6,845 nucleotides of DNA from Desulfobulbaceae bacterium (GTDB taxonomy: Bacteria > Desulfobacterota > Desulfobulbia > Desulfobulbales > SURF-16). The notes under the pieces are model-generated. The model saw only the letters and a list, made by a program, of their open reading frames with translations, made no database searches and had not been told where the DNA came from. This document shows positions 1-6,211 of the stretch, in pieces (the first letter of the stretch is position 1; the number at the start of each line of letters is the position of its first letter). The stretch spans positions 1-6,845 of the forward strand of contig JAGHCC010000280.1 in NCBI GenBank assembly GCA_021160685.1, read 5' to 3'. A program made the translations under genes and the position numbers.

Positions 1-625
1 AATCAGTGCATCGTCCACCGTGACAACGAGGGAACTCATTGAATTAATAAGAAAACATGGTTTCAGCCGTATTCCGATCTACTCCGAAAACCCGGATCAT
101 ATAATCGGCATTCTCCACGCAAAAGATCTTCTGATCAGCGGCTGTTCGGAATCATCAAATTTAATCGAGTCCATGGTAAAGTCAGTTTTTTTTGCCCAGG
201 AAAATCAAAAAATCACCACATTGCTGCGGGATTTTCAATCTAAAAATACTCATATGGCCGTTGTCACCGACGAGTTTGGCAGTATTCGCGGACTGATCAC
301 TCTTGAAGACGTGCTTGAAGAAATCGTCGGCGAGATCGAAGATGAATCCGACAAGCCGGAAGAGCAATGGCATTTAATCGACGAACATACTTTGATCACC
401 TCCGGCAAGGTCAACCTCGAAGAAATTGAGAACTTTTTTCATGTCTCCCTTCCTGACGGCCACTATGAATCTGTTGCCGGTTTTATCATCGACAAGTTTG
501 ACCGTGTACCGGAAACAGGGGCGGAAACAACTTTTCAATCCCTGACCTTTACGGTTCTTTCAGCCAGCAAGAGACGAATTGAAACCATCAAAATCCATCA
601 GGATGTTTCAGGTCTGACTTCATAA
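1..625 (+). CDS. corC: CorC/HlyC-family CBS-domain protein, 5' end missing
   Basis: The reading frame is open from the left edge (first whole codon at 2) to TAA at 623-625, giving 207 visible residues. The GTG at 20 is unlikely to be the start, because residues before it continue the first CBS motif. Visible domains in order are the end of CBS1 (pattern HGFSRIPIY then HIIGILHAKDLL), CBS2 (about residues 60-118, with HMAVVTDEFGSIRGLITLEDVLEEIVGEI), and the C-terminal CorC/HlyC transporter-associated domain (about residues 125-205). CBS pairs usually bind adenine nucleotides, and the family is linked to Mg2+/Co2+ efflux or membrane integrity. Whether an upstream DUF21 membrane domain exists cannot be seen. 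The stop overlaps the lnt start as TAATG, suggesting translational coupling. The corC-lnt pairing is common (ybeX-lnt in E. coli). Family assignment is firm; the exact transport role is inference. Confidence 0.9.
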   Translation, partial: ISASSTVTTRELIELIRKHGFSRIPIYSENPDHIIGILHAKDLLISGCSESSNLIESMVKSVFFAQENQKITTLLRDFQSKNTHMAVVTDEFGSIRGLITLEDVLEEIVGEIEDESDKPEEQWHLIDEHTLITSGKVNLEEIENFFHVSLPDGHYESVAGFIIDKFDRVPETGAETTFQSLTFTVLSASKRRIETIKIHQDVSGLTS

Positions 626-2175
626 TGAAAAAACTGAAACCAGCCGGCACAGCGCTTTTGACGGCTGTCCTGCTTTATCTTTCTTCACCGGGCCCGGGTT
701 ATGGTTGTCTTGCCTGGCTGGCACTGCTTCCCCTGCTCTACCTCTGTCAAACCGAGAAACCTGCTCATGCCGCCCGGTGGGGATTTGTCAGCGGATTTTT
801 ATACCACCTGGCTCTTTTGTACTGGATCGTCATCGTCCTTGGCAAATACGGCAATCTTCCCCTGTGGCTCACCCTGCCGGCCCTTATCCTGCTGGCCGCC
901 TACATGGGGCTTTATCTGGCATTTTTTTCGGCTATCATGAGCTGGTCCATGCCTGTTGTTCCACCCGTCTGGACGGCTCCCCTGGTCTGGGTTTCCCTGG
1001 ATTATGTCCGCGGTCTCCTTTTTTCCGGTTTTCCCTGGCAGGATCTCGGCTACTCCCAGTTTCTTTTTCCTGAAGTCATTCAGATCGCCGACCTGGCCGG
1101 TCATCACTCCATCACTTTTCTTATCGTGCTGGTCAATGGTCTTCTCTTTACCTTGCTGCCCTCCTCTTCATCCCTGAATACGGGGCAAAAATCAAGAAAA
1201 TGGCATCATGCCGTGCCGGCTCTTTGCCTCATTGCCGCCGCATCCGTGTACAATCATCAACGGCTGAAGCAGATTTCAACCGATATGAATGAAAAAACCG
1301 TGAAGCTGGCTGTTATCCAGGGCAACATTGAACAGGATCAGAAATGGCTGCCGGAAAACACGAAAAAAGCACTGGGCAACTATATTGATCTTTCGAAAAA
1401 AGCACTGTCCGCACAGCACGCCGACCTTCTTATCTGGCCGGAGACCGCTCTGCCGTTCTGTCCGGTTGACCACCCCCTTTTCGCGGAATTAATTAAAGAT
1501 CTGATTCTGGAAAACAAAGTCAACCTTCTCTGCGGAGCGCCCATGTACACCATTGACGACTCCTCAAATATAACAATTTACAATAGTGGTCTACTGGTCA
1601 CGGAAAAGGGAATCGATGATCTCTATTTTAAACAGCATCTTGTTCCTTTTGGCGAATATATTCCTCTGCCGAATCTTCTGCCTTTTCCCAAACCACTGGT
1701 GGAAACCATGGGAAATTTCAGCGCCGGAAAATCCGTCCGACCGCTGACAAGCGGCATCATCCGGGCCGGAACACTGATCTGTTACGAATCAATCTTTCCG
1801 GAACTTGCCAGGAAAACGGTGCAAGATGGGGCCAATCTCCTGGTCAACATCACCAATGACGCCTGGTTTGGACGCTCCAGTGCCCCTGTTCAACATTTTT
1901 CAATGGCCGTACTCCGCGCCGTTGAAAACCGACGGAGTTTGGCCAGAGCAGCAAACACCGGCATCAGCGGCTTTATTGACCCAACAGGTCGAATCATCGC
2001 ACAGTCGCCCCTGTTTAAAACATATTACCTGAATGCAGAAATTCCCCTTCTTGAAAAATTGACCTTTTTCAGCCGTTACGGGCATCTCTTCCCCAAGGCC
2101 TGTTGCCTTCTTCTCATCCCTGCCTTTTTGCTGATCCGACGGCAAAAACAAAAAAATATTGGTTTGAGACGTTGA
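625..2175 (+). CDS. lnt: Apolipoprotein N-acyltransferase
   Basis: Lnt transfers an acyl chain from a phospholipid to the N-terminal cysteine of diacylglyceryl-lipoproteins at the periplasmic face of the inner membrane, the last step of lipoprotein maturation after Lgt and LspA. The 516-residue product has the family's usual length. Hydrophobic segments fill about residues 8-210, a nitrilase-type carbon-nitrogen hydrolase domain covers about 226-475, and a last membrane helix lies near 484-505. The catalytic triad is intact: Glu273 in LIWPETALPF, Lys336 in FKQHLVPFGEY, Cys386 in LICYESIFPE. Glu344, matching the second essential glutamate of the family, is also present, as is the NDAWFG motif. 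ATG 625-627 shares one base with the corC stop (TAATG) and has only a weak AGG upstream, so reinitiation from corC is likely. It ends in TGA, 106 bp before prfB. Confidence 0.97.
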   Translation: MKKLKPAGTALLTAVLLYLSSPGPGYGCLAWLALLPLLYLCQTEKPAHAARWGFVSGFLYHLALLYWIVIVLGKYGNLPLWLTLPALILLAAYMGLYLAFFSAIMSWSMPVVPPVWTAPLVWVSLDYVRGLLFSGFPWQDLGYSQFLFPEVIQIADLAGHHSITFLIVLVNGLLFTLLPSSSSLNTGQKSRKWHHAVPALCLIAAASVYNHQRLKQISTDMNEKTVKLAVIQGNIEQDQKWLPENTKKALGNYIDLSKKALSAQHADLLIWPETALPFCPVDHPLFAELIKDLILENKVNLLCGAPMYTIDDSSNITIYNSGLLVTEKGIDDLYFKQHLVPFGEYIPLPNLLPFPKPLVETMGNFSAGKSVRPLTSGIIRAGTLICYESIFPELARKTVQDGANLLVNITNDAWFGRSSAPVQHFSMAVLRAVENRRSLARAANTGISGFIDPTGRIIAQSPLFKTYYLNAEIPLLEKLTFFSRYGHLFPKACCLLLIPAFLLIRRQKQKNIGLRR

Positions 2176-2212
2176 AATGATTATATTAATTTTTTGTACA
2201 AATTCACCAACA

Positions 2213-2266
2213 AACCTGTTGAACAAGTTTAACAAATAAAACTAGTAGAACCAGTACAACCAATCA
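2213..2266 (+). repeat. Six-unit degenerate 9-bp tandem array upstream of prfB
   Basis: Six consecutive 9-bp units each begin with AAC: aacctgttg, aacaagttt, aacaaataa, aactagtag, aaccagtac, aaccaatca. On the - strand every unit ends in GTT, with a consensus close to tnactgGTT. The array occupies most of the lnt-prfB spacer and ends just before the prfB ribosome site AGAGG (2271-2275). A related array in the opposite orientation lies beyond prfB (3562-3587). Spacing is exact, while sequence between the AACs varies. Function is unknown. Confidence 0.75.
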
Positions 2267-2281
2267 ATAAAGAGGCTAACC

Positions 2282-3377
2282 ATGTCAGCAGAACTCAAAC
2301 AGAAACTTGCGAATATCAGAGCCCGCCTGAATACCCTCCAGGAGCATCTTTGAGTTAGCTGACAAGCAGGAAAAACTGCAAAAACTTGAGCACCAGACCA
2401 CAAATCCCAATTTCTGGGATAACACGGAAGCAGCCCGCCAGACACAACTGGCCATCAGCCGCCTGCAGTATCCAATTGAAGGCTGGCATTCCTGCAACAG
2501 TACCATGGAGGATGCCGAAATCCTTCTTGAACTGGCGATGGATGAGCATGACGAGGAAACAGAGAAGGAAACTTCGCAGATCATTTCCCGTCTGGAGACG
2601 AAGCTCCAGGATTTTGAAATCGAATGCATGTTCTCCGGCGAACATGATGCAAACAATGCTATGCTGACCATTCATGCCGGTGCCGGTGGTACGGAGGCCC
2701 AGGACTGGGTCGACATGCTATTACGCATGTATCTTCGCTGGGCCGAAGCAAAAAGATTTTCTACCAAAATCCTTGATCTCCAGCCCGGTGACGAGGCAGG
2801 TGTCAAGAGTGCTACCATTATGGTGACCGGCCGTTATGCCTATGGCTTTCTCCGTTCGGAAATGGGCATCCACAGGCTGGTACGCATTTCGCCCTTTGAT
2901 GTTAACGGTCGGCGCCACACCTCATTCGCCTCTGTTTTTATCTTTCCGGAGCTTGACGACGATATCGAAATCGACATCAACGAAAAAGATCTGCGAATTG
3001 ATACGTACCGGGCCAGCGGAGCAGGCGGCCAGCATGTCAACAAAACCAGTTCAGCCATCCGCATCACTCACCTGCCGACAAAAATTGTCGTTCAGTGTCA
3101 AAATGAGCGTTCCCAGCATCGCAATAAGGATATTGCCATGAAAATGCTCACGTCCCGCCTCTATGAAAGAGAAAAAAAACTGCAAAAGGAAGAGCGGGAA
3201 GAACTGCATGGAGATAAAAAGAAAATCGCCTGGGGAAGCCAGATCAGATCGTATGTCTTACATCCCTACCGTATGGTGAAGGATCACCGGACAAACTGTG
3301 AGATTGGTAACGTGGACAGTGTTCTTGACGGAAACCTGGAACCGTTCATCAAGGCGTTTTTGCTCTGGCAGCATTAA
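2282..3377 (+). CDS. prfB: Peptide chain release factor 2, expressed by +1 programmed frameshift
   Basis: RF2 recognises UGA and UAA stop codons and triggers peptide release on the ribosome. Translation starts at ATG 2282, with AGAGG (2271-2275) six bases upstream. The zero frame gives 23 codons and stops at TGA 2351-2353; skipping T2351 continues in frame from GAG 2352 to TAA 3375-3377. The joined protein has 364 residues, against 365 in E. coli. Landmarks are the N-terminal coiled-coil domain with NPNFWDN (about residues 43-49), the HAGAGGTEAQDW block, the stop-codon recognition tripeptide SPF at 203-205 that marks RF2 rather than RF1, and the catalytic GGQ at 248-250 in SGAGGQHVN. The frame opening at ATG 2505 is only the 3' part of this gene. 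The in-frame TGA is regulatory, not a sign of decay. An autoregulatory loop follows: low RF2 lets the ribosome pause and shift. Confidence 0.97.
2340..2353 (+). promoter_or_regulatory. prfB +1 ribosomal frameshift site
   Basis: The stimulatory Shine-Dalgarno-like AGGAG (2340-2344) is followed by a 3-nt spacer CAT, then the slippery CTT (2348-2350) and in-frame TGA (2351-2353). Geometry matches the E. coli site (AGGGGG, 3 nt, CTT TGA). After the shift the ribosome reads CTT then GAG, giving Leu-Glu. The base after the stop is G here, whereas the E. coli site has C. RF2 level sets the choice between termination after 23 codons and frameshifting to full-length RF2. Confidence 0.95.
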
Positions 3378-3437
3378 AACTGTGTGACGACTCATAAATA
3401 TCGTAAAAACAGCACGATAAACACAAAACTTTGCACA

Positions 3438-3482
3438 CGTCATTCCGGCTACAAACATGCCGGAATGACGATATGTTTTTTT
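3438..3482 (+). terminator. Probable Rho-independent terminator of prfB, REP-like hairpin
   Basis: A perfect 12-bp stem, CGTCATTCCGGC (3438-3449) with GCCGGAATGACG (3459-3470), encloses a 9-nt loop and is followed by ATATG and seven T (3476-3482). It begins 60 bp after the prfB stop. The five-base gap before the T-run is longer than ideal. The stem sequence is of the CGTCATTCC...GGAATGACG type that is scattered as palindromic repeats in many bacterial genomes, so it may be a dispersed repeat serving as a terminator. Confidence 0.65.
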
Positions 3483-3500
3483 GTTACTTTTATAATAAAT

Positions 3501-3517
3501 GCCGGGATTTTCCCGGT
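3501..3517. repeat. Small hairpin with no T-run
   Basis: CCGGGA (3502-3507) and TCCCGG (3511-3516) pair around the loop TTT, with a possible G-T closing pair at 3501/3517. The sequence after it (TAGGATAC) has no T-run, so it is not a standard terminator. It could add stability to the prfB transcript end or be a short intergenic palindrome. Confidence 0.4.
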
Positions 3518-3561
3518 TAGGATACTGAATAATTACAAAACTATTTGATTGGTCTTATTTC

Positions 3562-3587
3562 TTATTGGTTTGACTGGTTGAATTGGT
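3562..3587 (+). repeat. 9-bp tandem array downstream of prfB, split by a mobile element
   Basis: Units ttattggtt (3562-3570), tgactggtt (3571-3579) and gaattggt (3580-3587, interrupted) follow one another at exactly 9 bp. The missing last T of the third unit reappears at 3699 after the inserted element and its target duplicate. Looser TTGATTGGT-like sequence lies upstream at 3545-3553 but is out of phase by two bases. The units match the - strand consensus of the array before prfB, so the two arrays face each other across the gene. Confidence 0.6.
3580..3587. repeat. Left target-site duplication GAATTGGT
   Basis: This 8-bp copy directly abuts the left terminal repeat of the miniature element and is identical to the copy at 3691-3698. 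It is also part of a 9-bp array unit. Confidence 0.75.
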
Positions 3588-3690
3588 GTAACTTTTCAAT
3601 AAGTGGTGATTTACCGACAACCTCCCCCTTTATTAAAGGGGGATTGAGGGGGATTTGTTTACAGTTTGCCACTACTTATTGAAAAGTTAC
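3588..3690. mobile_element. 103-bp non-coding miniature transposable element (MITE-like)
   Basis: The ends are perfect 17-bp inverted repeats: GTAACTTTTCAATAAGT (3588-3604) and its complement ACTTATTGAAAAGTTAC (3674-3690). The similarity continues inward for three more bases after one mismatch. An identical 8-bp direct repeat, GAATTGGT, abuts both ends (3580-3587 and 3691-3698) and reads as a target-site duplication. There is no room for a transposase, so movement would need one in trans. Ends beginning GTAA with 8-bp duplications are typical of the IS66 family, so an IS66-type transposase is a reasonable guess but not shown. The interior carries a G/C-rich palindrome (3623-3643). The right edge is 53 bp from the start codon of the following Fe-S gene. 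Confidence 0.8.
3623..3643. repeat. G/C-run hairpin inside the miniature element
   Basis: TCCCCCTTT (3623-3631) pairs perfectly with AAAGGGGGA (3635-3643) around the loop ATT. A second GAGGGGGA run follows at 3646-3653 and could compete for the C-run. Motifs of the type CCCCCTTTA...TAAAGGGGG recur as dispersed intergenic palindromes in varied bacteria, so the element may have captured or evolved from such a repeat. Confidence 0.65.
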
Positions 3691-3698
3691 GAATTGGT
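3691..3698. repeat. Right target-site duplication GAATTGGT
   Basis: This 8-bp copy directly abuts the right terminal repeat. It is followed by T3699, which completes the 9-bp unit gaattggtt that the insertion interrupted. Confidence 0.75.
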
Positions 3699-3743
3699 TC
3701 CCTCAGTGATCCATTGTTCTCGCTTCATCCTCATCCTGCCATT

Positions 3744-5012
3744 ATGGACAAACCTATCGACCCGGAACTTTTGCATCAATGCGTCAAATGCGGCGCCTGC
3801 ACCTCGGTCTGTCCTGTCTACCGGGTTACCGGCCGTGAATCGCTGACCGCCCGAGGAAAGATCCATATTCTTTCCCGCCTTGTTGATCCGGATTCCGCAG
3901 TTTATAGTGATATTCTCTCCAAATGCCTTCTATGCGGCGCCTGTTCCGAGGTCTGCGCCTGCGGGATCGACATTACCAGGTTACTCATTTCAGCCCGTTC
4001 CAGTCTGCCGACTCGATCCGACAAACATTTCCTGGCAAAACTTTCCACTATCAGGAGCCTGGGCTCCCCTGCCCTGCTTTCCGGGCTGTCTTCTCTCGCA
4101 AAAATCGCCGGCAAAACTCTTCGAAAGCTTCCTCTCGACAGCGGCCTGCGCCGAAAACTGTCCTTTCTGAATCCGGATCTGATCAGTCAATCTCATACCA
4201 GGAATCAGAACCTTCTGGTCCGACTTCAGCCCCAAAAAAACAAAAAACAACCTACGAAATTTGCCTATTTTGCCGGCTGCCTGGCCACGCATCTTTATCC
4301 GGATATCGCTTCAAGTGTTTTTTTTCTGGCCGAGGCGTTGCATTCTGGAAAAATTGACAAACCGTCAAATCAGGTCTGCTGCGGTCTGGCAGCCATGGCC
4401 GGAGGAAACCTTGATGAGGCACGCAGACTTGCTAAAAAAAATATCAACGTCTTTTCCTCCCATTCCCTGCCGATCCTGACCTCCTGCGCTTCCTGTTTCA
4501 GCCAGCTGAAAAAATATCCCGATCTTTTCTCTAACGAGCCGCTCTGGTACGAAAAGGCAAAGAAATTCAGTGCCAGGGTTATGGAATTTTCCTCTTTTTT
4601 TCATGAAAGATTAAAAGATGCTTCCGCTTTTCTTCTGTCTGATTGTCATGATCTTAAAAAAAAATCCGTTTACTATCATGATCCCTGCCACCTGCGCTTC
4701 GGCCGCCATCAAATTGTCAGCGAACCACGGCAACTGCTGACAAAAATAACAAAGCAACCACCTGTGGAACTTGCTCTCGGCCCTCAGTGCTGTGGGCAGG
4801 GAGGACTTTTTCACCTGTCCCATCCCGACCTTTCCGGTGATATTTTTTCCCACCTTCTCGATCAGGTTGGTCAAACAACAGCAGAGACCATTGTGACCTC
4901 CTGCAGCGGTTGTCTTCTGCAATGGCAGCAGGGCCAACCGTCCAACGGAAAAACATACCAGGTGAAACATCTGGCCTGTTATCTGTCTGATTTCTTTACA
5001 GAAGCTTCTTAA
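3744..5012 (+). CDS. GlcF/LutA/GlpC-like (Fe-S)-binding protein with two CCG domains
   Basis: The 422-residue product has the layout of iron-sulfur subunits that accept electrons from FAD-linked 2-hydroxy-acid or glycerol-3-phosphate dehydrogenases (GlcF of E. coli has 407 residues). Two [4Fe-4S] ferredoxin motifs lie at Cys13/16/19/23 and Cys61/64/67/71; the second is followed by Ala rather than the usual Pro. Two cysteine-rich CCG domains follow: Cys179, CCG 212-214, Cys248/251; then Cys315, CCG 349-351, Cys387/390. There is no signal peptide or membrane helix, so it is probably cytoplasmic and perhaps membrane-associated through partners. No flavin subunit (GlcD) or other partner lies next to it, so the substrate is open. 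ATG 3744 is chosen because it sits 12 residues before the first cysteine. A longer frame from TTG 3666 begins inside the mobile element's right half. No clear ribosome site precedes 3744; in-frame TTG 3714 is an alternative. Confidence 0.88.
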   Translation: MDKPIDPELLHQCVKCGACTSVCPVYRVTGRESLTARGKIHILSRLVDPDSAVYSDILSKCLLCGACSEVCACGIDITRLLISARSSLPTRSDKHFLAKLSTIRSLGSPALLSGLSSLAKIAGKTLRKLPLDSGLRRKLSFLNPDLISQSHTRNQNLLVRLQPQKNKKQPTKFAYFAGCLATHLYPDIASSVFFLAEALHSGKIDKPSNQVCCGLAAMAGGNLDEARRLAKKNINVFSSHSLPILTSCASCFSQLKKYPDLFSNEPLWYEKAKKFSARVMEFSSFFHERLKDASAFLLSDCHDLKKKSVYYHDPCHLRFGRHQIVSEPRQLLTKITKQPPVELALGPQCCGQGGLFHLSHPDLSGDIFSHLLDQVGQTTAETIVTSCSGCLLQWQQGQPSNGKTYQVKHLACYLSDFFTEAS

Positions 5013-5062
5013 AAGCTGTTTTTAATCCCTGATAAAGATTTTCATGCGGCCGCCATTTCAGG

Positions 5063-5090
5063 TTGACATTACCTCGAAGAATGATAAACT
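5063..5090 (+). promoter_or_regulatory. Candidate sigma-70-type promoter for the DsbA-like gene
   Basis: A consensus -35 box TTGACA (5063-5068) is followed after 16 bp by TAAACT (5085-5090), four of six matches to TATAAT. It lies in the 119-bp gap after the Fe-S gene and about 41 bp before the ATG at 5132, leaving an A-rich leader with AAGGA (5120-5124) seven bases before the start. The -35 is strong and the -10 ordinary. Confidence 0.55.
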
Positions 5091-5131
5091 CGAAATAATT
5101 TTTGAAAACAAAAATCTAAAAGGATAACAAT

Positions 5132-6004
5132 ATGAAACGACTCATCATTTTCTTTGCCGGCACGTTTCTCTTTTTCTCTTTCGTCACATCTTCCGTGGCC
5201 GAGATAGACTGGAACATCAGTTCTGATTTCAAAACAGACTCAACTCCCCTTGACCTGGCCAGCTCACTGGATGGAAAATTGATCTTCACTCTGAGCAAAG
5301 GAAAGGTCCATATCCATTCCAATGACGGCAAACTCAAAGGCACCATTGAGGTAAATCCGGACATGGACAATATTTCGGTATCCGGACTGTCCCTGGCTGG
5401 AATTGAAGCAAAAATCTATCTTAGCAGTACAAAAAGCAGGACCGTCCAGGAAATCAGCTACTCTTTTGTTGTTCAGATCAATACCAAGAACTCTCCTTTT
5501 CTCGGTAAAGAGGATGCCCAGGTTGAAGTAGTCGTTTTCAGCGAATTTCAATGTCCACACTGCAGCCGGCTGGGACCGCTCTTTGAGGAGACTCTGGCAA
5601 ACAATCCGGAAACCGTTAAAATCGTCTACAAAAACTTTCCCATTCGAGGTCATAATAATGCTAAACCGGCGGCCCTGGCGGCCCTGGCGGCTCATGAGCA
5701 GGGTAAATTCTGGGAATATCATGATGAGTTGTATGCGAATATGCGCCAGCTTGGCCCAAAAAAATATCAGGAAATTGCTGAAACGCTGAAACTTGACCTG
5801 GAAAAATTCAAAAAAGACCAGACTTCTCCTGAAGTGAAAAAACAGCTTGAGAGGGATTTGCAGGATGCCAAGCAGGCCGGAGTCCGAGGTACGCCAACAA
5901 TTTTCATTAACGGCAGGAAACTGAAAGATCGGAATATCGTCAGCGTCCAGAAACTCATTGATGCGGAACTGGATCGGCTCGGGAAAGAAAAAAATGTTGA
6001 TTAA
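5132..6004 (+). CDS. Exported DsbA-family thiol oxidoreductase with extra N-terminal domain
   Basis: The product is 290 residues. A signal peptide is clear: MKR, a hydrophobic core to about residue 18, and cleavage likely after SVA (Ala23), placing it in the periplasm. Residues about 24-110 form a beta-rich segment with a SLDGKLIFTLSKGKVHIHSNDGK-like pattern resembling one or two beta-propeller blades. Residues about 121-285 are a Thioredoxin_4/DsbA domain with active site CPHC (Cys141, Cys144), the same dipeptide as E. coli DsbA, the cis-proline Pro255 in VRGTPTIFING, and an inserted helical part with AALAALAAHEQGKFWEYHDELY. The likely role is to make or isomerise disulfides in exported proteins; no DsbB or VKOR partner is in the window. 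The start is supported by AAGGA seven bases upstream. It probably forms its own transcription unit. The family is firm; oxidase versus isomerase is undecided. Confidence 0.92.
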   Translation: MKRLIIFFAGTFLFFSFVTSSVAEIDWNISSDFKTDSTPLDLASSLDGKLIFTLSKGKVHIHSNDGKLKGTIEVNPDMDNISVSGLSLAGIEAKIYLSSTKSRTVQEISYSFVVQINTKNSPFLGKEDAQVEVVVFSEFQCPHCSRLGPLFEETLANNPETVKIVYKNFPIRGHNNAKPAALAALAAHEQGKFWEYHDELYANMRQLGPKKYQEIAETLKLDLEKFKKDQTSPEVKKQLERDLQDAKQAGVRGTPTIFINGRKLKDRNIVSVQKLIDAELDRLGKEKNVD

Positions 6005-6024
6005 TGCCGTTAACTGAAGGGGAA

Positions 6025-6047
6025 GATTCCAAAAAGAATCATTTTTT
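6025..6047 (+). terminator. Weak candidate terminator after the DsbA-like gene
   Basis: GATTC (6025-6029) pairs with GAATC (6036-6040) around CAAAAA and is followed by A and six T (6042-6047). It starts 20 bp past the stop codon, a suitable place. The stem is only five bp and A/T-rich, so termination may be inefficient. Confidence 0.4.
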
Positions 6048-6130
6048 GTAAATATTCGGCTATCCCATTTTCATATTGATCTACAGCTATGAATATCTGA
6101 TTTACATGGCATGTTTGAACAATGCTTTCG

Positions 6131-6211
6131 ACTGTAGGGGCAACCCTTGTGGTTGCCCGTTTTTTGATTGCCACGCAAAGAAAGGGTACCCACAAGGGGC
6201 ACCCCTACAGT
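6131..6211. repeat. 81-bp palindromic dispersed-type repeat, possible MITE
   Basis: The arms 6131-6158 and 6184-6211 are 28-bp inverted repeats with five mismatches. The outer ten bases ACTGTAGGGG and CCCCTACAGT match perfectly. The left arm is itself a hairpin (GGGCAACC, 5-nt loop, GGTTGCCC), and the right arm is an imperfect one. A TCG triplet flanks both ends (6128-6130 and 6212-6214), a possible but weak 3-bp target duplication. Repeats of the TGTAGGGGCAACCC...GGTTGCCC kind occur in many unrelated bacterial genomes as intergenic elements. No coding capacity is seen. Confidence 0.7.

Larger units (their letters stand above)
3378..3743. other. 366-bp repeat-rich intergenic region between prfB and the Fe-S gene
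   Basis: No credible coding region is seen on either strand. In order it holds a small inverted repeat TATCGT/ACGATA (3399-3404 with 3414-3419), a strong hairpin with a T-run (3438-3482), a compact hairpin (3501-3517), a 9-bp repeat array (3562-3587), and a 103-bp miniature element with its target duplications (3580-3698). The last 45 bases before ATG 3744 are pyrimidine-rich, with no good ribosome site and no convincing promoter. Confidence 0.8.

Noticed and set aside
799..1107. Minus-strand and alternate-frame open frames inside lnt and other genes
   Set aside because: They overlap well-supported genes fully and encode no recognisable proteins.
2176..2281. Dedicated prfB promoter in the spacer
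   Set aside because: TTGTAC and TTGAAC look like -35 boxes, but no -10 box lies at a suitable distance; the 9-bp array accounts for the pattern.
2282..2353. Early in-frame TGA in prfB suggesting a pseudogene
   Set aside because: The AGGAG, 3-nt spacer and CTT TGA arrangement is the known RF2 frameshift site, and the rest of the protein is intact.
3635..3653. G-quadruplex in the miniature element
   Set aside because: Only two G5 runs are present; the hairpin with the C-run is the simpler structure.
3666..3743. TTG-started N-terminal extension of 26 residues on the Fe-S protein
   Set aside because: It begins within the mobile element's right half and shows no family similarity; ATG 3744 fits the distance to the first cysteine motif.
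5003..5023. Terminator after the Fe-S gene (AGCTT/AAGCT stem then T5)
   Set aside because: The five-bp A/T-rich stem overlaps the stop codon and is too weak to call.
5667..5693. Direct repeat GCGGCCCTG in the DsbA-like gene
   Set aside because: It encodes a short Ala-Leu-Ala helix typical of the family, so codon choice explains it.
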